This document shows positions 11,515 through 20,200 of a DNA stretch of 64,000 nucleotides, piece after piece. The position numbers and the translations under genes are program-made. The DNA is from Puccinia triticina. Taxonomy: Eukaryota > Basidiomycota > Pucciniomycetes > Pucciniales > Pucciniaceae. Position 1 is the stretch's first letter. Each line of letters starts with the position of its first letter. The notes under the pieces were generated by a model. That model saw only the letters and a program-made list of their open reading frames with translations. It did no database searches and was not told the DNA's origin. Location: assembly GCF_026914185.1 (NCBI RefSeq), contig NC_070561.1, forward strand, positions 2,046,001-2,110,000, given 5' to 3'.

Positions 11515-12572
11515 CTACCAAAAGCGCCACCAAACAACAAAAAGAAACATAATCCCAATGACACCGACAGGAGCCCATTTTCGATAGAATGCGTCGATGT
11601 TAATTTGTCGAGCGGCTTTCCTATATTTCAATGACTCATCCCTTAGTGAAGAAGACATTGTGGACATTCCTATGTGTTTTGGCAGGATGAGAGATGCCAA
11701 AAAACCCCAGACGATCAGGATGATGTTGGCAAGTCAACTCTAGCACGAATTCGAGCACAACACCGAACAGCTTACGATCAAGTGAATCGCCTCTCCATAA
11801 TAAATCTTCCATATTCTTCGTCATGACTCTCGTCACTTCTCCCAAATCTTCATTAAGCCTATCCAGGTTGGATTGTGTCCTAGTGTCTTGATACAACTTT
11901 TTGGTCCGTTGGATCTAAGCATTGCAAATCAAAACACATATAGCCACCGAGAAGAGTACGACATCCAATCAGTTCATTCTACCCTGCTAATGTGTTGTGA
12001 GTGAAATGTTTGAAAAAAGGAGGTCCTCTTACGAATGTATCAAATTTCACGAATGCATATGGTCGGAGATTGGGTTTTGACAATTCAGAAGAATATGATC
12101 GTTCAAATTCCTTAGACAGCTCGTCCAGATAGGAAAACGCCAATTTCCTTGGATACGATTTGGCTGCGATGCACAGGTAAACAACTGCATTTGATATGAC
12201 GTAACTGAAGCATAGGCAAACAACAAAAAAACGCTAGTAGAATCAGTCGACCGTCTCCGCCTCCCAAAGGGGAAAATGAGAAGTAAGAATGGAGAACTAA
12301 CTGAAGAGTATACTTCCCACTTTCAATGCTACACCTAGTTTCACTGGTTTCGTTTAACCGCCTGAAGATTAACTTTGCCTGTTGCCTGTACTCAGAAAGA
12401 TCATTTTCGGTTTGTTCGTCATCTACCGATGCAGCCAGAGGCAAGCCTGAAAGAATTTCATGTTGGAAGACGCTTCAGTTTCGAAGTTCAGTGGGCAGAT
12501 ATCGAGTTGACTCCTGGTCCTGAAGAAGCTCTCACCGTCTGAAATTCGAGCCAACAGAGTTGATAGCACCAT
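11515..12572 (-). CDS. SEC22: SEC22 R-SNARE, vesicle trafficking between ER and Golgi
   Basis: Sec22 is a longin-domain R-SNARE that drives fusion of ER-Golgi transport vesicles. Five exons were resolved with GT-AG borders: 12536-12572, 12302-12446, 12033-12204, 11776-11914 and 11515-11669. They total 648 nt, or 215 aa, the usual length. Exon 1 gives MVLSTLLARISDG; exons 2-3 give the longin domain (LPLAASVDDEQ, CSIESGKYTLHYVISNAVVY); exon 4 starts the SNARE motif (LDRLNEDLGEVTRVMTKN, EDLLWRGDSLDR), with the zero-layer Arg in WRGDSL; exon 5 completes the SNARE helix and ends in a C-terminal membrane anchor (VGVIGIMFLFVVWWRFW). All expected parts are present. It sits alone between decayed hAT repeats, so its intact state implies selection. 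Confidence 0.95.
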
Positions 12573-13071
12573 CGTTTTTATTCTTGTAGCCGTGAAGATA
12601 ACTTGAGTCTTGGTTGGAGGCGATTGTCTACTTCAACCCTTGGACAGTATCCCGCATGGAATATCCGGTACATAATCCGGAATATCTGGTAGATGACCTC
12701 GGATCACACCAGATATCTGAGACCCGAGGTTCCAGAACCTGCGGATATGGGCGGATATTGTTGGATCCACAGCACAGGTAGCGCAGCGCGTTTTTGTTCC
12801 GCTGCGCTGCGCTAATCTGTAGCGCATTCCCGCTTGCGCTTGCGCTTTTGGGACTTGGGGCAAAACAAACGAAGATTTTAGCGCGCTAAAATAGCGGGGT
12901 TGTATCGCTAGTGCGCTACATTTTAGCGCATAAAGCGCGCTTTGCGCTAAAAAAAGCGCTAGAAAGCGCATACTAGCGCCGCTTTTTATTTCGTGTATGA
13001 GTAAAAAAAAAAAGGGGGCATAGAAGGGGGGGGGGGGTGAAACAAAGTAGGGGAGTAGAACATTTTTATGA
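12573..13071. other. GC-rich AGCGC repeat tract between SEC22 and the hAT copy
   Basis: From about 12770 to 12985 the sequence is dominated by GCGCTA/TAGCGC/GCGCTTGCGC words, like the interiors of the CAANG MITEs. Convincing terminal repeats were not found here. A run of 13 G at 13025-13037 follows. No gene is seen. The SEC22 promoter should lie just right of 12572. Confidence 0.45.
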
Positions 13072-16000
13072 TCATTTTTTACCGTAGTATTTTATCTTCT
13101 TTGCCAACTGTTTCTTGTACTTAAATTTCTTGTTCTTCTCACTAGCTTGAATTACCGCTTGACAATCCAAGAAAGGTCCGCTGAGCTTGACCTTGTCACG
13201 TAGCCACATGTGGCTGCTTGTGCATCGTTCAATTGTGCATATGGCTAGACCAGACCTACCAGAAGCGCAGATCCTTGCCGCTGCAGAGAAAGTACACTCC
13301 ACGCTTGCCGAGCTCGCTGGACAAGCCAGATAATCCCTTGCTAAGGAAGCTACAACAGGGAAATCCTTAGCATGTACCTGCAATATTAATCATTGATGAG
13401 TACACATTGAAATTCAGAGCAAGGAAAAAGATCAGGTGTAACCTTCCACCAGCCCAAAAGGTCTCCATTCTTGTCCAAGGGAAAGTCGCCTTTATTGTAG
13501 CGCTCAAGCTCGTTGTTGATCTCAATGGTTGCCGAGTTAGTTGGGTAGTAGTTAAATTCATCCTCCAATTCAGACTTGTTTGGGCTTCCGTTGTTTTCTG
13601 ACTGTGTAGCCTTTGGTGTGGATGGTTCTGGTTGAAGTCTTTTGATTTTGTCTTCCCGATCGTCAAACTTTCTGTTAACAAGCTTGGTGATGCGAGAAAC
13701 ATGAGTCTTGAAGCGCATGATGAATAGCATCATCCGCCATGCCGGATGAAGAAAGGTAGCCATGATGACGGTATCACATGCCACAGCTAGATCGAGATAC
13801 TTTTTTGCAACCTTGAGCATTGGGTCAAACATTGGTTCTAGCGGAGCAATCTAGCAATGCCCTTCTTCTTTTTGAGCGAATCGATTGTTTGCACATACTC
13901 ATATAAGACCATGGGCAACTTTGGCCCATCACCCTCCATCCGTTTTGTCATTTCTAAGAAATCCTGTTGTTTTCAGATACATTGTCTGGTCAGAATGTTC
14001 TTGAGGGCGTAGTATAATGATGAATAAAAAAATCACCTTTAATACGCCATTCAAGTTGTTGACATCCTCCCATTCTTGTTTTGACAACTCATATGGCTTA
14101 AAGAAGTGTTTTTTGGCTGATCATCCAGTGTGCTTGTTGGACTTGTTTTCTAGGATTTGGTTGATCACCTTGTGCCACAAAGATTTTATATTAGTAAGAT
14201 CAAGAGTACTTGTCAGATTAATCAGGCAATTAATACATACCTTCCTCCCCTCATAAGCCAGTTGACAACTTTCATATGCAATGTTCCATTGAATTCCATA
14301 TCCGCCAATGACTCCCCAACCTTCAAAGCCAAGCTTGCTAGCCCAAACCTTCCACTTGGCCTGCCTTTGAGGGGATGAGGCTATCCTGCGGCATATGTAG
14401 TTGAGCTGAAGAATTCCATTCAGATTGGATCCATATCATATTAAAATGTAAATAAATTCTGACTGACTTTCTTTAAAGTGAAGCCAATACCTGAATTGGT
14501 AGTACAATCAGCTATGTCTGGGTCCTTGTCTGACTGATCCCATCCAGGCTTGGGTGAAGCTTTTTTGGCATCATCAGGATCAATGTCCTCCTCATCAGAT
14601 AGTGCAGTGGTCACCTCAACAATCTCAATGTCTTTGTTCCCAGAAAGAGTGTGTTTGTCTTCCTCATTGATTGTATCAAGAGATGGAAAATACCGGTTGG
14701 TTTTATCCGGCCGATTCATATCCTTGGAGAGTTGGAGGGCCTTCAGTCCGACACCCAAAATCAAGGCAATGACGTGACAGATACATCAATGATGATTGTT
14801 AGCAACATCCCAATCAGTCAAATCAATGTTGTGGAAGATCAAAGCTACGCCTTTGGCCATTGTGAAGTTATTGCTTCCTGAATCAGTAGTCTGCACAAGG
14901 ATGTAAGATTAGAATACAAATATTAGTTTTTAAACTTGGTCAACAGATGAGAAAAATTTTGATGATAACTTATCTTGGCGTGAAGATCATGCTTGACAAG
15001 GACATTGGCAAATGGGGTAGCTAAATACTTCCCATTGTGATGCCGAGATACATACTTGAGCGAGAGATGTTGGCAAATATACTTCCATTCTTGATTGATG
15101 TAGCAGCAGGTGATACCAATGAAGGCTTTGTGGCTTCCCTTGGTGGTCCACACATCCAAAACTAAAGAGATTTGGGATTCTGATTCCTACAATACCAGCC
15201 CAAGAAAGTTCCAAGAACTGTGAGTACAAATATGATGAAACATTCAATAAGATTTAAGAAGTACTAACTTTGATTGCCTTGATGACCTGGGTCTGTTGTT
15301 TGATTTAGAGTTGATGGGCATATGAAGCGGCCCACACAAAAGAATTCAACTGAGTAGTGTAGAGGCAATAGTCAAAGCATACCCGCAAAAGAAATTCCTC
15401 AATCCGGATCCAAGGAAGCAATTGTCGGACAAGCCAAATCACAAGTAACTTGTTGAAGGTGTTGTTGTCAACACGGCCTCTTGAAGTGTAGGCAATGAGA
15501 GTACCTGCTCCCAATTCCAAAGTCTGATCTTTCTTTTCGGCAGCAAGCTCTGTGGCAGATGGGGGAAGTATGGTGCCAGCTTTGATTGCATTGGATCGAC
15601 CAGGACAGGCTGGTCGTGGTTGAGCCATTCCACTAGTTGCCCCGTTGCAATGACTCTTGAGGTTGTAATTGGATCTTGCGGATGCTTTGAATTGGTTGGG
15701 GCACCATCAACACGCAAAGGCATCTGAGCCGGCCTCCTACACAGATGAAAGGTATTGATAAGCCAATTTTTAAAGGAAAAAAAGGTTTGAAAACCTTGAA
15801 ACAAGAATAAGCTTACTTGCTTGGGTCCTTCGCCTGCAGGGTAGAAGTACAAACAGATTTTTGAAAAGCCATCCTTGTCAAGATCTGGGATTTTGGTCTT
15901 GTGCACTGGCGCCTTTTCATTAGCTTTGTCTGAGTCCTGCGCCGTATCTAAGACTATAGTGATTGACTTTACAGTGCGGCTGGCGACTTGTTTGACACCT

Positions 16001-16391
16001 GCAAAAACCTAGAGATGATTTGATGTATACAACTAATAGTTAGAATCAAAAAGCAATATTATCAATTCAATTTTGATTGAAATACCTGTGATTGATCCTT
16101 TCGTTGAGGTTTTTTCCTAGCTTGGGTAGTAGTCTCTTCGGGTTTGGAGGCTGATTCATCTTCAATGACCACGGCGGCAGATGGTTGCTTTGACTTAGTT
16201 TTCTTTGGGGGGGGGGGGGGGAACAACAGCCCGGCAAGAGTCGGATGAGGTAGGTATGAACCCAGGTCAAGACATTGGTGTGCGGAGACGAGTTGATTCA
16301 CGTTGAACAGATTCAGGTGCTCCGGGATTTGAATTGGGAATATTTGGGGGGGTTGACGGAGTATCACATCACTATTGGATGTATCTGCCAT
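13072..16391 (-). pseudogene. hAT-superfamily transposase, multi-exon, interrupted by a stop
   Basis: hAT transposases cut and paste DNA with an RNase H-like fold. Reading down from ATG 16391 (MADTSNSDVILRQ...), exons with GT-AG borders encode a Pro/Lys-rich N-terminus; a BED zinc finger (ACWWCPNQFKASARSNYNLK, then SHCNGAT); the region WIRIEEFLLRVCFDYC; the first catalytic-Asp block (SLVLDVWTTKGSHKAFIGI); TDSGSNNFTMAKG; the conserved CICHVIALILGVGLKAL block; and the C-terminal dimerisation domain (FPVVASLARDYLACPASSAS, VECTFSAA) ending at 13072. An in-frame TGA at 14786-14788 falls directly before CICH, where the family usually has Arg, so this copy looks inactive. A 15-base homopolymer (16207-16221) encodes a proline run and is prone to slippage. 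The Ty3 element's 5' LTR begins 90 bp upstream of the ATG. Confidence 0.75.
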
Positions 16392-16481
16392 GCCTGGTTG
16401 AGCCAAGCGGATATGAGGGTCAAGGATATGGTCCTGGACAGTCAAGCAGGTTGGGCTCAGGCCCACTGGGATGATAGACAT

Positions 16482-17413
16482 TGTGGTGCTCCATTCCAAA
16501 CCATAAGTAGTATTATATTGCTTTCTTTTACATATATTCATCATTACATTGAACATTTCCCCATAAACCTTCACAAATACCTCATTATTATTGCATATTC
16601 AGATTCTACATCAAATTTCACATATAGTCCCTCATACATAGTATACCCTTATCTTCAATGGTTCAGTAGTTATAGAGGATATAAGACTTACAGATAATCT
16701 ACAGTCTTCATTAGTTACAATACTCAATTCATTAGTAACTTACTTGAATCATTACAGTACATTACTTTTACATAATTACTTTCACATCCTAAACCCTTTA
16801 CATACATTCCTCATTATGTACTATGGCTATTATACACATTACATCATTAGATCTGTGCTTACCTCTTTCAGTAGTGCTCATCATTACAAGTTGTTACTAT
16901 GTTCTCATCACTTTTCCCTATTAGTACATTCTTTTATTCCCATAACCAGCATTCCCTTTTCAGCATTGCTCATCATTACATACTGTTACTATGTTCACAT
17001 CACTCTTCCTCATTTGTACAACCTTCATTCTCATAGCCAGAACTCTTCATTGTCTGTGCTCATCCCTCCTTACTATAAGAATTGTCTTCCCCCCCCTCAC
17101 TTGTACCTCATGCAGAGAAATATATACAGAATTTATAGATAATTTTGGATACAGAAATTATAAGTTCCCCACTCTCATCAATCCTCCATCTCTCTTACCC
17201 TCAGTAGTCAGTAGTTAAAGCTCATAGTACTAGCTCCTAAGATCAAGCAGAAATCAGCCACACCTTTTCTTCTTTTTTCTTAGTGTTACTCTCATCCCCT
17301 CAGCATTAGTCAGGAAGGCAGCCTCATCAGCACCCTTGCATAGCTTACATTAGTACTAGTGTTGCTATCCATTTACCTTCCAAGCTCTATTCTCCCCTTT
17401 GAGTAGTTCCACA
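16482..17413 (+). repeat. 5' LTR of the Ty3/Gypsy element
   Basis: TG...CA termini, 932 bp, practically identical to 26369-27300. It opens a 132-codon frame that starts only at TTG and is repeated in the other LTR; I regard this as non-coding. Confidence 0.95.
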
Positions 17414-17415
17414 AG

Positions 17416-17432
17416 TGGTGTCCCAACAGTGG
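17416..17432 (+). promoter_or_regulatory. Candidate primer binding site
   Basis: TGGTGTCCCAACAGTGG begins two bases after the 5' LTR and starts with TGG, complementary to a tRNA CCA end. The minus-strand element at 40-48 kb has the similar GGAGTCCCCAACGTG at the same place. The priming tRNA was not identified. Confidence 0.5.
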
Positions 17433-17628
17433 CCTTTCTATACTTCAGATATCTTCAGCTCTAGTAACACTTTTTACCATCAGCTACATACTACTTCACC
17501 TACACTCCTCATACTCCTCTCTTTACAAATCAACTCCCTGCTTTTAGAATCAACTTCAACCAACAGTAACACTATCAGCACCTTCATTATCAATCTTCAG
17601 ATTCAGATTCAACTTACCTGTTTCAATC

Positions 17629-20073
17629 ATGTCTGCCCAAGGATCTCCCAACGCCAATGTTGCCCCCAGTCTTTACCCTCCAGTGGATCCTTCCAGTAAT
17701 GCTACAGTTCAGGACTCCACCACTTCCAACACTGGTCAGACTCAGGTTCCTCTCAATGGTCCAGGTCACCAATCTTCTTCTACTGGTCCAGGTCCTCAGG
17801 CTCCTTCCAATGCTCCAGATCCACAGGGTTCTTCTATTCCACAGGCCAACTCCAGTTCTTGCAGACCTCCTCCTAGACCTCAGACTTCCAGTGCTCCTAG
17901 ATTCACAGGATACAGGGATACCAATCAGCCATCAGATGATTCAGAGGATTTAAATGTTCCACCACCCCGCTTTTCCAGATTCCAGTGCCAAAGGGATCAT
18001 TCAACTCACTCTACCAGGTCCAACACCCACTTCTTGAACAGAGAACCAGCCATGCCAAGGTACCAGGATCCAGTCAGCAGAGGAGTTAAGATCAAACCCA
18101 TGGACAAAGAGCTCTTCTTTGATGGAACCAACATGCCTGTGGAGAAATTCATTAGAAGGTATGAAAGTGCTGGAAGAGATGATGGTGCTAACTCTAAGGA
18201 ACTGGCTGGACAAATCATTGCTTTTATCAAAGGATTGGACCTAAAGGATGAAGTGGAAGACATGTCAGGCCATGAAAACTTGGATTGGGAAACCCTGAAG
18301 AAACAGCTACTCACCAGGTTTGGAACTTCTCAGCCATTGGTCAGATATACCAGGGAGGATCTCAGGAAACTAGTCTACAAATCAGCTCAGGATGGAGGAA
18401 TCAGCACTTTGGAAACCTTCAACACATTCAGGAACAAGTTTGAAACCATCACTCACTATTTGGTAAGAATGGGGTACAGTACTAGCCTGGAGGAATTCAG
18501 ACACCTTCTTTTGGAAACTCTTCACAAGGACCTGGATCAAAGAGTTACTAGGAGCTTGATGAGGGACAATCAAATGCTAGCCTCAAAGGATGGAGGTGAT
18601 ATCTTGCCAGACACTGAAACTCTTCTTACCTACATTCACCAGGAAGTTTACTCAAGATCAGTGGTCAACAGAAGGACTGAATGGAGGGCAGAAGAGAAAT
18701 TCACTTTGGACAAATCACCTAGGACCTCCAAACCCACACCTGCTACTCAGGGAACCGCTCCTACTGCTTCTATTTCTCTGGACAAACAAGTGGAACTCCT
18801 TACCAAACAACTTGCATCCCTCACTGCTGGCAAAGGACTACCTCCCCACATGGACAAACCTGCCAGGACCTGGCCATTCAAATGCTATTATTGTCATCAG
18901 GAAACCCATGGAACCAACAGCTGCTCTCAACTTGCCCAGGACATGTCTAGTGGTGCTGTTATCAAGGATGGAAGAGATTACAGACTTCCAGACAAATCAG
19001 TTATTCCCTGGATTCCAAGCAGACCAATCAGAACCCCAGTGGAAGAGTACTCTAAAACTAAGCTCACATCTTCTTTTGGCCAACTAGAGGAGGACCCAGT
19101 CTATTATCAAGCCCATAGTTATGAAGCAGACCTTGGAAAGAGGACTAGAAACAACTCTAAGGATCAGGATGAAGAGGAATCAGCCAAGGCAGACAAAAGG
19201 ATCAGGAAGGAGAAACAGGACCTAATGGACATGGATACAGAGGACTTACTTCACATGACACAGCCCCCTACTCCTAGTGCTTCCAAATCCCCTACTTCAA
19301 AAGGCTCCCCTCAGGTCAGATTCCAGGATAAGGACAAGGATTCAACCACTGCACCTAAGGACAAACCAGCTAAGAAAACCTATTTGGAAAAGACTTTGGC
19401 CAAGGAGTACCCAGGAATTGAAGAAGAGGTGGCTAGTAGGATGTTAACTGCAGGAAAGATGGAGTTGGCCTTTGGAGAAATCTTTGCTATATCACCAGGA
19501 GTTACTGACTGTATTAGGAAGAAGATAACCAACAGAAGGGTCCCATTGGATGGTGTCAAATCAGCAAACTTCACAGACATGGAGGATGGAGAAGAACCAG
19601 CACAGGAGCAACCCACTACTCACTACTCCTGCCCCCTTGGATACATCACCATCACTATTGGAGGAGAGAAACATCAAGCACTCTTGGATACTGGTTCTAT
19701 GGTCAACATTATTCCTGAAACTCTTGCACATAAACTTGGATTGGTACTCACTGCTAAATCTATGAAGCTCAAAGGAATTGGAGGCCACCTTACTGATATA
19801 CCTGGAATTGCTGAAGATGTGGAGGTAACCATTGGGAAAGTAGTTAGGACAGTTCATTTCTGGGTAGCCAAAGGACCAGTTCAGATGATTATTGGAAAGC
19901 CTTTCTTGATGGATGTCTCAGCTAACATCAACTACAATGGAGCCAGAGGAGAAGCACTTTCAATCATGGATTCAGCTGGTCAGACTTTTTTGGTTCCAAT
20001 CATACTCCCCAGTAATCAGAAGTGGGAAACCAGCATACCTTCCAATTCTGGACTGTTAAATTTTTTAGATTGA
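17629..20073 (+). CDS. gag-pr: Gag-protease polyprotein of the Ty3/Gypsy element
   Basis: An intact 814-aa ORF. The first ~160 residues are Pro/Ser/Gln-rich. Residues about 165-320 form the retrotransposon capsid-type helical region (FDGTNMPVEKFIRRYESAGR and on). A single CCHC zinc knuckle, CYYCHQETHGTNSC, lies near residue 418 (C-x2-C-x4-H-x4-C). A Lys/Glu/Asp-rich stretch follows, and the aspartic protease sits near residue 686 (LLDTGSMVNIIPETLAHKLG) with the downstream MIIGKPFLMD motif. Gag packages the RNA; the protease matures the polyproteins. The ORF closes at 20073 without running into pol. Confidence 0.92.
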   Translation: MSAQGSPNANVAPSLYPPVDPSSNATVQDSTTSNTGQTQVPLNGPGHQSSSTGPGPQAPSNAPDPQGSSIPQANSSSCRPPPRPQTSSAPRFTGYRDTNQPSDDSEDLNVPPPRFSRFQCQRDHSTHSTRSNTHFLNREPAMPRYQDPVSRGVKIKPMDKELFFDGTNMPVEKFIRRYESAGRDDGANSKELAGQIIAFIKGLDLKDEVEDMSGHENLDWETLKKQLLTRFGTSQPLVRYTREDLRKLVYKSAQDGGISTLETFNTFRNKFETITHYLVRMGYSTSLEEFRHLLLETLHKDLDQRVTRSLMRDNQMLASKDGGDILPDTETLLTYIHQEVYSRSVVNRRTEWRAEEKFTLDKSPRTSKPTPATQGTAPTASISLDKQVELLTKQLASLTAGKGLPPHMDKPARTWPFKCYYCHQETHGTNSCSQLAQDMSSGAVIKDGRDYRLPDKSVIPWIPSRPIRTPVEEYSKTKLTSSFGQLEEDPVYYQAHSYEADLGKRTRNNSKDQDEEESAKADKRIRKEKQDLMDMDTEDLLHMTQPPTPSASKSPTSKGSPQVRFQDKDKDSTTAPKDKPAKKTYLEKTLAKEYPGIEEEVASRMLTAGKMELAFGEIFAISPGVTDCIRKKITNRRVPLDGVKSANFTDMEDGEEPAQEQPTTHYSCPLGYITITIGGEKHQALLDTGSMVNIIPETLAHKLGLVLTAKSMKLKGIGGHLTDIPGIAEDVEVTIGKVVRTVHFWVAKGPVQMIIGKPFLMDVSANINYNGARGEALSIMDSAGQTFLVPIILPSNQKWETSIPSNSGLLNFLD

Positions 20074-20200
20074 GACCAGGTTTCCAGTTCCCCTCTCTTA
20101 CAACTGCAACCCTGGAAAACAACCAAAAGCAACAAACTGTAGTCACTCATTCAGCAAAATATAAATCAACTGTAAAAAAATAAAACCAGTAAACCAACCA

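Noticed and set aside
12637..13010. Another CAANG MITE around the GC-rich tract
   Set aside because: The interior looks alike, but CAACC at the left fails the CAANG pattern and no matching right end or 7-bp duplication was found.
16744..17142. 132-codon ORF repeated at 26631-27029
   Set aside because: Inside both LTRs, starts at TTG, low-complexity Tyr/His/Leu composition; the repetition is that of the LTR.
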